Below are positions 27,222 to 36,196 of a stretch of DNA of 64,000 bases, in pieces. Where the stretch lies: the NCBI GenBank assembly GCA_029565685.1, contig JAKQNR010000022.1:124001-188000 (forward strand), in the 5' to 3' direction. Source of the DNA: a bacterium (GTDB lineage: Bacteria > Zhuqueibacterota > Zhuqueibacteria > Residuimicrobiales > Residuimicrobiaceae). The notes below the pieces were generated by a model. It did not search any database. It saw only the letters and a program-made list of their open reading frames with translations, and was not told the DNA's origin. The first letter of the stretch is position 1. Each line of letters starts with the position of its first letter. A program made the position numbers and the translations under genes.

Positions 27222-30122
27222 ATGAATACGACACAGTGTGCGGCATTTCTGGCCATGCTTTTACCGTTGCCGATCAGCGCCAAACAGGCGTCGGTTTTTT
27301 ATTCCCAGGATATCAGATCCACGATACAAGCCCGTGCCGCGACCGACCCGTGGGCTCAGCAAATCCGCGATCAGGCGGTCCGCAGCGCAGCGCCGTGGAT
27401 GGCCATGTCCGATGAAGCCCTGTGGGATTTGATGTTTGCGCCCACCATCACCCGCTCCTGGATGGTGTGGTCCAATGGCGTCTGCCCTGCGTGCAAAAAG
27501 TCGGTCACTATGTACAATTGGAAGATCGATGCGTTCGCCAAACCCTGGAAAGTACAGTGTCCCCATTGCAACGAACTTTTTCCGAAAAATGATTTTGCCG
27601 CATATTATCGCAGCGGCCTGGACGACCACGGCCTGTTCGATCCGCAAAAAGCGGATCGAACGTTGCTGTTCAATACCGAACATCCGGATCTTTATGATCC
27701 GTTGCATCGTTTTGGTGTGGATGACGGAGAGGGCTATGTGGAGGGCAGCCATCGATGGCGTTTCATCGGCGCCTATTTGATCTATGGCCAATGGAAGCAG
27801 TTGATCATGTCCGGCGTGCGCAATCTGGCTAACGCCTATGTGCTCACCGGCGATCGCGCCTACAGCCACAAGACCGCGGTGCTGTTGGACCGCATCAGCG
27901 ATGTGTATTCATCTTTTGATTTCAATACTCAAGCGCTGGTCTATGAACGCAGCGACCCGATCATCAGTCAGGGATATGTCACCGTGTGGCATGACGCCTG
28001 CGAGGAGACCCGCGAACTGGCCCTATCCTATGACATGATCTATGACGGTTTGCAAAACGATGCTGAACTGGCGTCCTTTTTAGGCCGTAAAGCGAAGCAG
28101 TTCAAACTTGCCCAGGTCAAAAACGATGTCGCTGCAATCCGGCGCCATATCGAAGACCATCTTCTGCGGGATGCGCTGCGCAACCGCCGCAAGATCGAGA
28201 GCAATTTCCCCCATACCGATGCGGCGTTGGCAATCATCGAGACCATCCTAGGCTGGCCGCAAGAACGTCCGGCTGTGATGGCGGTCATCGACCGGTTCAT
28301 CGGTCGCGCCACTGCGGTGGACGGCCTGTCCGGCGAGAAAGGGCTGGCGGGTTACAGCGCCGGCAATAGCCGCAGTCTGGCTCAATTCCTGTCTTTGTTC
28401 AGCCGGTTAGAGCCTTCCTTTGTCGCAGATCTCATGGCGCGGCACTCGAACCTGCATAAAACCTTTCGCTTTCACATCGATACCTGGTTTGCCGAGCAGT
28501 ATTATCCCAACATCGGCGATTGCGGCATCTTTGCGCAAAAGGCGGAAAACTATCTGGGCGCCCTGTTCTCCCGTAATCCCATTTCCACTCAAACCTTCGC
28601 CTACTCTTTCACCAGCGGCTATTCACTGTTTCAACAGCTGTTCGAGATCACCGGCGATCCCGCCTATGTTCAGATCCTATACCGGGAAAATCAACGCTCT
28701 CTGCAGGGACTGCCCTACGACCTGCTGTCGACAGCCGAAGATTTTCAGCAAAAGGTAGCAGCGGCCATTGAAAAGCACGGCGTTGCTCCGCAGGTTAATT
28801 CCTTTAACAAAAAAGATTGGTGTTTGGCCATGTTTTACAGCGGCAACGGTCAGGATCGCCGGGCCGTGTGGATCGATTATGACATCGGCGGCAACCATTG
28901 TCATGCGGATGCCATGAACATCGGCCTGTTCGCGGGCGGATTGGATCTGTTGCCTCCCTTTGGCTATCCTCCGGTGCAATTCGGCGGCTGGACTTCGGAT
29001 AAAGCGCTGTGGTATCGCAAAACCGCATCGCACAACACCGTGGTGGTGGACGGACAGGATCAGATGCCCGGCATCGGGCTTCCGGAAACCGAACCGCTGG
29101 CTGTTCAGCTCGATCCGCTCAAAAAACACGAACGCGGGTTGACCACTTGTGAACTGCCGGGCCGACAGGTGCAGGTGATCCGCGTATCCGGTCCCGGCCT
29201 GTATCACGGCGCTCAGCTGCAGCAGTACGAGCGCACGGTCGGCCTGATCGATCTATCGGCCGCGGCCTCGTATGTGCTGGACATTTTCCGTGTCGTGGGC
29301 GGCAGCGATCATGCCAAGTTCACGCATGGCTATTTCGGCGAGTTGCAAACCTCCGGTTTGCAGCCGGCGCCGGCCGGTAACTATGGCCATGAGACGCAGA
29401 TGAGCGGTTTTCTCAGCGATCCATCGCCGCAATTCGGCTGGCAGGCCCGCTGGACTGTTGAGGATCGTTACGGATATCTTTCCAAGGGCAGCCGGGTACA
29501 TTTGAATTACTTTGATCTGACTCGTAAGGCTGAGGCTGCCACGGCTAAAAGTTGGATCGCTTTTGGTTTTGCCAACGATCAGACCGCAGAGATCCCTGCT
29601 TTGATGATACGCCGAAAAGCGGAGAAGGTCCCGTTGAGCAGCTGTTTTGTAGGAATTTACGAACCCTGCACGCCGCGAGGCTCGATCCGTTCCGTTGAGC
29701 GGCTGGAGGTGGTCGATGCTATGGGCGCGGGATACAGCGATATGAGTGCCGCCGCGCTCGTCCACTCTGCGGACGGTGTCCGCGATTTGATTCTGTCCAT
29801 GGATGTGGAGAATCCCTTAAATCAAGCCCCTTGTTTTAGAACCACACGGAGGGCGCAGGTGCCGTCGTGCAAGCTGACGACCGACGCCGAATTTTGTCTT
29901 GTTCGAACTGATGCCCGCGGCGTTCTGAAAAAAGTCGCTCTTGCGCACGGCACTTTTCTGCGAACGGCAGATTTTGAAATTGAGACGAATACCGCTGCTG
30001 GATTCGTCGAGTTGGACCTGGATGGCAAGTCAGCCGCACTGGCAGCCGGACAGCCGGTGTCGATCAGGTCATGCAAGCTGAAAAACAAACCGCTGAGAAT
30101 CGCTGTCCCTACAGACAAATGA
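27222..30122 (+). CDS. Heparinase II/III-like polysaccharide lyase with zinc-ribbon insert
   Basis: ATG 27222 (AGGGAAG upstream) gives 966 residues with a signal peptide (MNTTQCAAFLAMLLPLPISA). Heparinase II/III traits are an N-terminal alpha-helical toroid (GSHRWRFIGAYLIYGQWKQL, AYVLTGDRAYSHKTAVLL), the beta-sandwich start with GGNHCHADAMNIGLFAGGLD and SHNTVVVDGQDQMPG. Such enzymes cleave uronate-containing glycans by beta-elimination. Near residues 90-115 CPAC and CPHC are spaced like a zinc ribbon, a feature seen in some secreted heparinase-like proteins of environmental bacteria. An ATG at 27198 would add eight residues before the signal peptide. Confidence 0.8.
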   Translation: MNTTQCAAFLAMLLPLPISAKQASVFYSQDIRSTIQARAATDPWAQQIRDQAVRSAAPWMAMSDEALWDLMFAPTITRSWMVWSNGVCPACKKSVTMYNWKIDAFAKPWKVQCPHCNELFPKNDFAAYYRSGLDDHGLFDPQKADRTLLFNTEHPDLYDPLHRFGVDDGEGYVEGSHRWRFIGAYLIYGQWKQLIMSGVRNLANAYVLTGDRAYSHKTAVLLDRISDVYSSFDFNTQALVYERSDPIISQGYVTVWHDACEETRELALSYDMIYDGLQNDAELASFLGRKAKQFKLAQVKNDVAAIRRHIEDHLLRDALRNRRKIESNFPHTDAALAIIETILGWPQERPAVMAVIDRFIGRATAVDGLSGEKGLAGYSAGNSRSLAQFLSLFSRLEPSFVADLMARHSNLHKTFRFHIDTWFAEQYYPNIGDCGIFAQKAENYLGALFSRNPISTQTFAYSFTSGYSLFQQLFEITGDPAYVQILYRENQRSLQGLPYDLLSTAEDFQQKVAAAIEKHGVAPQVNSFNKKDWCLAMFYSGNGQDRRAVWIDYDIGGNHCHADAMNIGLFAGGLDLLPPFGYPPVQFGGWTSDKALWYRKTASHNTVVVDGQDQMPGIGLPETEPLAVQLDPLKKHERGLTTCELPGRQVQVIRVSGPGLYHGAQLQQYERTVGLIDLSAAASYVLDIFRVVGGSDHAKFTHGYFGELQTSGLQPAPAGNYGHETQMSGFLSDPSPQFGWQARWTVEDRYGYLSKGSRVHLNYFDLTRKAEAATAKSWIAFGFANDQTAEIPALMIRRKAEKVPLSSCFVGIYEPCTPRGSIRSVERLEVVDAMGAGYSDMSAAALVHSADGVRDLILSMDVENPLNQAPCFRTTRRAQVPSCKLTTDAEFCLVRTDARGVLKKVALAHGTFLRTADFEIETNTAAGFVELDLDGKSAALAAGQPVSIRSCKLKNKPLRIAVPTDK

Positions 30123-30315
30123 GGTCGGTGCATATCAGTCTGCGGAATGCGAATGCGTGATAGTGAACAGGGAGGGATGGCAAACGAACGGGCAGCCCAC
30201 CGTTCCGTTGCGGCAAAGGGATCTCAAGAGGCTGTTGGATTGGTGATGCGTCGTCAAAAGAAGCTCTTTGCAGATCTTTCTCTGCCGGCAAAACCGGCGT
30301 GTGAATTAAGACCTG

Positions 30316-31002
30316 ATGAATGGTAGGAGAAATGTGGTCAGCCTGATCGATCGGTTAATCCGTTCTAAACGGAAAAGCATTACGTTGTTAGTCGAACCCG
30401 ACGCAACACTCGTGGTCAAAGCGCCTCTGCGCATGCCTCTTCGGGACATCGAGGCTCTGGTGCTGAAAAAAGAAAAGTGGATCCGCAGAACCCAGGAACG
30501 CATCAAGCTCCGGCCCAGGACGGCCCTTCCAGCTTTGCGCGATGGCGAGCGGTTTCTGTTCAAAGGCCGTGAGTATCCCCTTGAGATCATTCGCGACCGA
30601 CCGGAAGTGTTGGAACTCGGCGCAACCCTGCGCATTTCAGAACAGGGCGACCGTCCAATGCGCACACGGCTGCTCCTCTGGTATCGCAGGGAGGCGGCTG
30701 CTCTGTTGGCGGAACGGGTTCGGCACTATGCGCATCAGACCGGGCTGGCGCCGCGTTCCCTGCGTTTGAGCAATGCCCGCAAACGCTGGGGCTCCTGCAG
30801 CCCCCATGGTCGCCTGAACATAAGCTGGCGTTTGGTGATGGCGCCTGTGGAAATCGTCGATTATGTGGTCGTTCATGAACTCGTTCACTTGATCATCAAA
30901 AACCATTCCTCGCGCTTCAAGAGCGCAGTGGCCGCCATTCTTCCGGATGCCCGTGACCGGGAAAAATGGCTGCAACAGAACGGCTTTCGGCTGGATTTTT
31001 AA
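30316..31002 (+). CDS. YgjP-type (DUF45) metallopeptidase
   Basis: Predicted zinc-dependent cytosolic metallopeptidase of the YgjP/WLM type, 228 residues. The zinc motif is HELVH in DYVVVHELVHLIIKNHSSRF, preceded by the family signature KRWGSCSPHGRLNISWRLVM. The N-terminal KSITLLVEPDATLVVKAPLRMP is the usual beta-strand start. ATG 30316 has no ribosome binding site; GTG 30334 has AGGAGA five bases before it and may be the real start. It stands alone between the heparinase gene and the corrinoid cluster. Confidence 0.88.
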   Translation: MNGRRNVVSLIDRLIRSKRKSITLLVEPDATLVVKAPLRMPLRDIEALVLKKEKWIRRTQERIKLRPRTALPALRDGERFLFKGREYPLEIIRDRPEVLELGATLRISEQGDRPMRTRLLLWYRREAAALLAERVRHYAHQTGLAPRSLRLSNARKRWGSCSPHGRLNISWRLVMAPVEIVDYVVVHELVHLIIKNHSSRFKSAVAAILPDARDREKWLQQNGFRLDF

Positions 31003-31106
31003 CCTGGCGACAGCTGCTTGGGATGACGACAGCGTTTTGAGACGTGCATCAGGATTTTTCTTTTTTTTTTCAGCTTGAACAAAGAAAAGATTGAAATAAA
31101 TCTTTA

Positions 31107-31135
31107 TTGACAAGGGGAATAATCTTTTGTAAATT
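31107..31135 (+). promoter_or_regulatory. Sigma70 promoter of the corrinoid-kinase-aminotransferase cluster
   Basis: Perfect TTGACA (31107-31112), 17-base spacer, TAAATT (31130-31135), with a 45-base leader to the AGGAGG of the corrinoid protein gene. Confidence 0.8.
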
Positions 31136-31186
31136 GGTCTAAAATATACATTTCGATGTAAATCAACGGCTCTACAGGAGGTTACT

Positions 31187-31825
31187 ATGGCGGTTCTGGA
31201 AGATCTGGCGGCAAGTGTGATCAGCGGCAGTGCGCCCAAAACAGAAGAGTACACCAATGCAGCGCTGGCGTCCGGCCTGGCGCCGGTCGATGTGCTGACA
31301 AAGGGTCTGATTGCAGGCATGAACGTGGTGGGACAGAAATTTAAAGCCAATGAATTTTACGTTCCCGAAGTTCTCATCGCTGCCCGTGCTATGAAGGCCG
31401 GCATGAAAATTTTGCGTCCCAAACTGGCAGAGACCGGTATCAAGCCGGAAGCTAAATTTGTCGTCGGTACGGTCAAGGGCGATCTGCATGACATCGGCAA
31501 GAATCTGGTGGCCATGATGATGGAGGGCGCTGGCTTTGAGGTGATCGATCTGGGCGTGGATGTAACGCCGGAGAAATTCGTTGAAGCGGTCAAGACCAGT
31601 CAGGCCGAGATCATCGGCATGTCTGCGCTGCTGACCACGACGATGTTGAATATGAAAGACACAGTCGCTGCATTGAATGAGAGCGGTCTGAGAAAACAGG
31701 TGAAAGTCATGGTCGGCGGCGCTCCGTTGACCCAGAGTTTCTCTGATGAGATCGGCGCGGATGGATACGCGCCCGACGCCGCTTCGGCAGTGGATCTGGC
31801 CCGCCAATTCCTGCAAAAGAGCTGA
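31187..31825 (+). CDS. Corrinoid (B12-binding) methyltransferase carrier protein
   Basis: The 212-residue protein has the two-domain MtaC/MtbC/MetH-type layout. A helical cap domain (residues 1-85: VDVLTKGLIAGMNVVGQKFK, EFYVPEVLIAARAMKAG) precedes a Rossmann B12 domain (90-212) with the cobalt-ligand motif in GTVKGDLHDIGKNLV, the SALLTTTM loop and GGAPLT. Such proteins carry a methyl group on cobalamin between a substrate-specific and a folate-specific methyltransferase. Neither methyltransferase nor an activase is present in the window. It is followed eight bases later by a GHMP kinase gene, an unusual neighbour. Confidence 0.9.
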   Translation: MAVLEDLAASVISGSAPKTEEYTNAALASGLAPVDVLTKGLIAGMNVVGQKFKANEFYVPEVLIAARAMKAGMKILRPKLAETGIKPEAKFVVGTVKGDLHDIGKNLVAMMMEGAGFEVIDLGVDVTPEKFVEAVKTSQAEIIGMSALLTTTMLNMKDTVAALNESGLRKQVKVMVGGAPLTQSFSDEIGADGYAPDAASAVDLARQFLQKS

Positions 31826-31832
31826 TGCGTCT

Positions 31833-32912
31833 ATGGATATGGTTGATCTATTCGTACCCGGCCGGCTTTGCCTGCTTGGCGAACATTCGGATTGGGCGGG
31901 CGGATATCGACGCATGGATTCCTCCATTCATAAAGGATACTGCCTGATCGTCGGCACCAATCAGGGGATCTACAGCCGGATCAAACGCCATCCGAACAAG
32001 ATTATCATACGCACCACCCTGCCGGACGGCAAGGTGCTGGGCCCGCATGAGATCGACCTGGATATGGACAAGCTGTTGGAGGTGGCTGTGGAGGGGGGGT
32101 TTTACAGTTATACAGCGGGCGTTGCCTACACCGCCATGTGTCATTACGATGTCCAGGGGCTGGAGATCGATGCGTATCGAATGGATCTGCCCATCCGCAA
32201 AGGGCTGTCCTCATCGGCGGCCAACAATGTGATGGTGGCGCGCGCCTTCAATCAGCTGTATGATTTAAAGTTGACCAAGCGCGGAGAGATGGAGCTGGCT
32301 TATCAGGGCGAAATTCTCACCCCTTCGCGTTGCGGCAGAATGGACCAGGCGTGCGCCTACGGCTCGATCCCCGTCTTTCTCACCTTTGACGGCGAACGTC
32401 TGGAGGTACAAGAAGTGCACCCGGCTGCCGACATTCACATGGTGGTGGCGGATCTGAAAGCCGGCAAGAACACGCAAAAGATCCTCGCCGATCTCAACGC
32501 CTGCTATCCCAAGAGCGGGGGTAAAATCGGCGAGGATGTGCGCTATTACCTCGGACCGGTGAACAAAGACATTCTTTTTCGCGGACGCGAAGCGCTGGAG
32601 CAGGGGGACGCGCAGCAGCTGGGCGCTCTGATGACGGAAGCGCAGCGTTTTTTCGATCTGTTTTTAGCGCCCGCCTGCCCGCAGGAATTTCTTTCTCCCA
32701 AGCTGCATTTCGTGCTGTCCAGCCCGGAGATCAGTGACCTTGTTTATGGCGGCAAGGGCGTCGGTTCGCAGGGCGACGGCTGTGTGCAATTCGTCGCCCG
32801 CGACCAGACGGCGCAGGCCGCTCTGCTGCTCAAACTGCACGAAATGGAACTGGAGCCCTACCCGTTGACGATTTACAAGGACACGGGCGCCGAGGCGATG
32901 GGAAGCAAATAG
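31833..32912 (+). CDS. GHMP kinase, galactokinase-like
   Basis: ATP-dependent small-molecule (probably sugar) kinase of the GHMP superfamily, 359 residues. Motif 1 is VPGRLCLLGEHSDWAGG, close to galactokinase GRVNLIGEHTDYNGG. Motif 2, the ATP loop, is LPIRKGLSSSAANNVMVARA, and motif 3 is GGKGVGSQGDGCVQF near the C-terminus. The active-site aspartate is in GRMDQACAYG. The start ATG 31833 (or 31839) directly follows the corrinoid gene. Placement before a DegT aminotransferase suggests sugar modification, but the substrate cannot be deduced. Confidence 0.85.
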   Translation: MDMVDLFVPGRLCLLGEHSDWAGGYRRMDSSIHKGYCLIVGTNQGIYSRIKRHPNKIIIRTTLPDGKVLGPHEIDLDMDKLLEVAVEGGFYSYTAGVAYTAMCHYDVQGLEIDAYRMDLPIRKGLSSSAANNVMVARAFNQLYDLKLTKRGEMELAYQGEILTPSRCGRMDQACAYGSIPVFLTFDGERLEVQEVHPAADIHMVVADLKAGKNTQKILADLNACYPKSGGKIGEDVRYYLGPVNKDILFRGREALEQGDAQQLGALMTEAQRFFDLFLAPACPQEFLSPKLHFVLSSPEISDLVYGGKGVGSQGDGCVQFVARDQTAQAALLLKLHEMELEPYPLTIYKDTGAEAMGSK

Positions 32913-32951
32913 CAGCACCCATTGAATCAATCGGAATGTTTGGAGGATATC

Positions 32952-34175
32952 ATGGCGTCTTTGGCGATAAAAGGCGGAACGCCTGTCCGCAAAGCACCGT
33001 TTCCGGTCTGGCCGGTGTGGGGCGATGAGGAGATCGCGAACCTCACCGAAGTGGTGAAGAGCGGCAAGTGGGGCCGTCTGAACGGCAAGGTGACCGAACG
33101 ATTTGAGCAAAAATATGCAGCCTATCAGCAGGCCAAGCACGGCATTGCGGTCAACAGCGGCACCACGGCGTTACGGTTGGCGCTTACCGCAGCGGACGTC
33201 AACCCCGGCTCTGAGGTGATTTGTCCGGCCTACACCTTTATCGCCACCGCCTCCGCGGCTGTCGAGGCAGGGTGCGTGCCGGTTTTCATCGATATCGATT
33301 CGCAATCCTACAATATGGATCCCAATGCCATCGAGCAGGCCATCAGCCCACGCACCGAAGCCATCATGCCGGTCCATTTCGCTGGACGGCCTGCGGATAT
33401 GGACGCGATCATGGCTGTGGCGCAAAAGCACCATTTGAAAGTGATTGAAGACGCGGCACAGGCGTGGGGCGCGGAGTGGAACGGCAAACGAGTCGGTGCG
33501 CTGGCTGATGCCGGTTGTTTTTCTTTTCAGTCTTCGAAAAATATCAACGCCGGTGAAGGCGGCATCATCCTCACCAATGATGACCTGATCGCCAAATTCG
33601 CTCGATCTCACCACAACTGTGGACGCAGCGAAGACGGTCTGTGGTATGAGCATTTTTATTTCGGCGGCAACTACCGCATTACGGAATTCCAATCCGCCGT
33701 GCTGCTGGCGCAGCTGGAGCGCTACGACGAACTGTTGAAGATCCGTCAGCAAAATCTGAATAAGCTCGATGACCTGCTGGCGCCGATAGAGGGCATTCAG
33801 GTGTTGGCGCAGGATGAGCGCATCACCTCGCATGCCTGTCATCTGTACATCTTTCGCTACCTGAAAGACCATTTTGCCGGCAAATCCAAGGAAGTCTTTA
33901 TCGAAGCCCTGCGCAAGGAAGGAATTCCCTGCAGCGCCGGTTATTCCATCCCCCTGTACCGGCAGCCGGTGTTTTTGAACCGCGCCTTCGGCCCACGGGG
34001 TAAATCCGTGGCCTTGCCGGTGAATTACCAGACCTTTCAGTGCCCGGAAACCGAGAAAGCCTGCTATGAAGAGGCGGTCTGGTTTACGCAGAACGTTCTG
34101 CTGGCGACGGAAGAGGACATGAACGATATCGCCGAGGCCATCGCCAAAATCAAAGAGCATGCGGATCAGCTGTAG
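32952..34175 (+). CDS. DegT/DnrJ/EryC1-family PLP aminotransferase
   Basis: ATG 32952, with GGAGG at 32942-32946, gives 407 residues. The enzyme type transfers an amino group to keto-sugars or related aldehydes using PLP. The Schiff-base lysine is in CFSFQSSKNINAGEGG, the cofactor aspartate in VIEDAAQAWGAEW, and the N-terminal AVNSGTTALRLAL binds the PLP phosphate. GGNYRITEFQSAVLLAQL is the family signature. It closes the corrinoid protein, GHMP kinase, aminotransferase set; a terminator hairpin follows. Confidence 0.92.
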   Translation: MASLAIKGGTPVRKAPFPVWPVWGDEEIANLTEVVKSGKWGRLNGKVTERFEQKYAAYQQAKHGIAVNSGTTALRLALTAADVNPGSEVICPAYTFIATASAAVEAGCVPVFIDIDSQSYNMDPNAIEQAISPRTEAIMPVHFAGRPADMDAIMAVAQKHHLKVIEDAAQAWGAEWNGKRVGALADAGCFSFQSSKNINAGEGGIILTNDDLIAKFARSHHNCGRSEDGLWYEHFYFGGNYRITEFQSAVLLAQLERYDELLKIRQQNLNKLDDLLAPIEGIQVLAQDERITSHACHLYIFRYLKDHFAGKSKEVFIEALRKEGIPCSAGYSIPLYRQPVFLNRAFGPRGKSVALPVNYQTFQCPETEKACYEEAVWFTQNVLLATEEDMNDIAEAIAKIKEHADQL

Positions 34176-34199
34176 AGGATCCGCAAAATCTGCAGGTAT

Positions 34200-34240
34200 G
34201 GGCGGACCATTCGAGCCGAGGAATGGCTCGCCCTTTGTAT
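34200..34240 (+). terminator. Probable intrinsic terminator between the aminotransferase and queD
   Basis: GGGCG-GA-CCATTC (34200-34212), loop GAGCCGAG, GAATGG-CT-CGCCC (34221-34233) followed by TTTGTATTT. Thirteen positions with one mismatch and one G-T pair; a T-rich tail supports termination. Confidence 0.65.
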
Positions 34241-34270
34241 TTCTAACGATCGCTTTGCAGAGAGGCGCCC

Positions 34271-34639
34271 ATGTACGAGTTGAATGTAGAGTCGGAATTT
34301 TCCGCGGCCCATTTTCTGCCGGATTATTCCGGTGCGTGCAAACGCGTTCACGGTCATAACTGGAAAATCCGCCTGACAGTGGGCGCCAAAAAAGTGGATG
34401 AAAGCGGCATGGCCATGGATTTGGCCGACGTGCGCGAGCTGTTGGATACCTGCCTCGAACCGTTGGATCATCAGATTCTCAATGAGGTGACGCCGTTTGA
34501 TCAGATAACGCCCACTTCGGAGAACCTGGCCCGTTTTATCTATGAGTGGATCAAAAAAGAGCTGCCGGCGCATGTGCGCATGATTCAGGTGGAAGTGTTC
34601 GAATCGGATAAATTCTCCGTAGTCTATACGGAGGAGTGA
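34271..34639 (+). CDS. queD: 6-carboxy-5,6,7,8-tetrahydropterin synthase
   Basis: Second step of queuosine/7-deazaguanine synthesis: converts dihydroneopterin triphosphate to 6-carboxytetrahydropterin. The 122 residues match the family length. Zinc histidines lie in FSAAHFL and VHGHNW, the catalytic cysteine is in [10 protein letters not shown], and the Asp-His pair is in [25 protein letters not shown] is also typical. First of three consecutive que genes. GTP cyclohydrolase (folE) and queE are not in the window. Confidence 0.95.
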   Translation: MYELNVESEFSAAHFLPDYSGACKRVHGHNWKIRLTVGAKKVDESGMAMDLADVRELLDTCLEPLDHQILNEVTPFDQITPTSENLARFIYEWIKKELPAHVRMIQVEVFESDKFSVVYTEE

Positions 34640-34725
34640 AGGATTGTTTTGATTCCTGGCTGCGGCCGGGGGGTGCGGCGCCGGCAGGCGATCTCTGCGA
34701 ATGTTCTCATTTTTTCAGGTTGTCG

Positions 34726-35409
34726 ATGAACCGTGCGATCTGTTTGTTGAGCGGTGGGCTGGACTCGGCGACCACCCTGGCGATAGCCAAGTCCGAGGGA
34801 TGGGCGGTGCACGCTCTGACCTTTGACTATGGACAGCGGGCAACGGCGGAGGTTCAGGCTGCGCTGAAGGTGGCTGCCCATATCGGCGTTGCGAGCCATA
34901 AAGTTTTTCAAATCGATCTGCGCCAGATCGGCGGCTCCGCCCTCACGGAAGAATGGGAGGTCCCCAAGCAGGAACCGGTCCCAGGCACTATCCCTTCCAC
35001 CTATGTGCCGGCACGCAACACCATCCTGCTCTCCTGCGCTCTGGGCTATGCCGAGGTGATACGCGCCGCCGCCATTTATATCGGCGTCAACAGTTTGGAC
35101 TATAGCGGTTATCCGGATTGTCGTCCTGAATTCATCACGGCTTTTGAACGACTGGCCGGCTTGGCCACCCGCATGGGAAGCGAAGGCGTTCAAATCCGCA
35201 TTCATGCGCCGCTGATCTCCCTGAGCAAAGCGGATATCATCCGCCGCGGCGCGCAGCTGGGCGTGGATTATGGATGGACGTTCAGTTGCTATGATCCATC
35301 GCCCACGGGACTGGCCTGCGGTCTATGCGAGAGCTGTCGGATCCGGTTGAACGGATTTAAAGAGGCCGGTCTTGTCGATCCCATCCCTTACCAATCATAT
35401 GGAAAGTAA
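34726..35409 (+). CDS. queC: 7-cyano-7-deazaguanine synthase
   Basis: ATP-dependent conversion of 7-carboxy-7-deazaguanine to preQ0. The PP-loop is [15 protein letters not shown], followed by [35 protein letters not shown] and [17 protein letters not shown] are family hallmarks, and the zinc-binding cysteines are in [21 protein letters not shown] 34726 gives 227 residues, the usual size. A longer frame upstream (from 34636) overlaps queD and adds no conserved sequence. Confidence 0.95.
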   Translation: MNRAICLLSGGLDSATTLAIAKSEGWAVHALTFDYGQRATAEVQAALKVAAHIGVASHKVFQIDLRQIGGSALTEEWEVPKQEPVPGTIPSTYVPARNTILLSCALGYAEVIRAAAIYIGVNSLDYSGYPDCRPEFITAFERLAGLATRMGSEGVQIRIHAPLISLSKADIIRRGAQLGVDYGWTFSCYDPSPTGLACGLCESCRIRLNGFKEAGLVDPIPYQSYGK

Positions 35410-35413
35410 GATT

Positions 35414-35815
35414 ATGCACGAGCTCAAACGCGGACAACGCGAAATTATGCAATCCCGGCTGGAGGTGTTTGAAAATCTTTATCCCCACCGGGATTATGTC
35501 ATCACCATCGTAAATCCGGAATTCACCTGTCTGTGTCCGCGCACCGGTTATCCGGATTTTGCCGTCATCGAAATCAAATACATTCCCAATCGATACTGCC
35601 TGGAACTTAAATCCTGGAAGCTGTTCATCAACAAATACCGCGATCGCGGCATTTTTCATGAGGAAGCGACCAACGAACTTCTCGAAGCCCTGGTGCAGAC
35701 GCTCAAGCCCCGCTATCTGCACATTCGCGGCGATTTCAATCCACGCGGCAACGTGCACACGGTGGTCACCGCTGAATATCGCAGCCGGGGGTTCAAGGGA
35801 CCGGTGACCGATTGA
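35414..35815 (+). CDS. queF: NADPH-dependent 7-cyano-7-deazaguanine reductase
   Basis: Reduces preQ0 to preQ1, the last soluble step before insertion into tRNA. Type I (YkvM-like) unimodular form, 133 residues: catalytic cysteine and aspartate in TCLCPRTGYPDFA, the QueF motif ELKSWKLFINKYRDRGIFHE and RGDFNPRGNVHT. ATG 35414 has GGAAAG eight bases upstream; the in-frame ATG 35399 overlaps queC and lacks a site. Followed by a terminator at 35890. Confidence 0.95.
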   Translation: MHELKRGQREIMQSRLEVFENLYPHRDYVITIVNPEFTCLCPRTGYPDFAVIEIKYIPNRYCLELKSWKLFINKYRDRGIFHEEATNELLEALVQTLKPRYLHIRGDFNPRGNVHTVVTAEYRSRGFKGPVTD

Positions 35816-35889
35816 CCGGCCGGTCGGTTCATCGTTTTTCCGCTCCGTCGCTTTGACGCAATGCGTCTGTAACCTGATTCGTTCAAGAC

Positions 35890-35928
35890 CCGGAGCCCTT
35901 GTGGCACTCTCATTGCTCCGGTTTTGTT
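35890..35928 (+). terminator. Intrinsic terminator of the que operon
   Basis: CCGGAGC (35890-35896), 18-base loop, GCTCCGG (35915-35921), then TTTTGTT. It lies 75 bases after queF. The 300-odd bases beyond it, up to the aro promoter at 36125, hold no recognisable gene. Confidence 0.75.
35902..35917 (+). promoter_or_regulatory. Sequence matching a sigma54 promoter, inside the terminator loop
   Basis: TGGCACT-N4-TTGCT, a near-consensus -24/-12 element with exact GG-N10-GC spacing. It overlaps the hairpin of the que terminator and precedes the aro leader by nearly 300 bases, so it may be chance. Confidence 0.35.
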
Positions 35929-36124
35929 CTGACCAGGTCGATCAGCCGCTCGGGGTTTTGCTCGTCTGTGGAACCGGACCTTTGGCGATACCTCCACATC
36001 AGCCTTCTGGATTTTGATCGGACTCTGCTGGTTTCTTCGCCAGCTTTTGTTCGAACGCGACGACATCCAACCACTCTGCGTTGCACCCGCTTCCAACGGC
36101 CTTTGGCTTGTGCTAAAAAAAGGC

Positions 36125-36152
36125 TTGACTATTGTAAGAATTTGATTAAATT
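36125..36152 (+). promoter_or_regulatory. Sigma70 promoter of the aromatic operon
   Basis: TTGACT (36125-36130), 16-base spacer, TAAATT (36147-36152). Transcription would begin near 36159, just before two overlapping leader mini-frames and the attenuator. Confidence 0.75.
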
Positions 36153-36196
36153 TAGGATGAAATCGACATGAGCGTGTTCGAAACCTACACAGGATT

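Noticed and set aside
31003..31186. Cobalamin riboswitch before the corrinoid protein gene
   Set aside because: No B12-box-like sequence or long structured leader; only a plain promoter and a short leader are seen.
34176..34270. preQ1 riboswitch before queD
   Set aside because: The hairpin there is a terminator-like stem with a T-rich tail, and the short pseudoknot pattern of preQ1 aptamers is not found.
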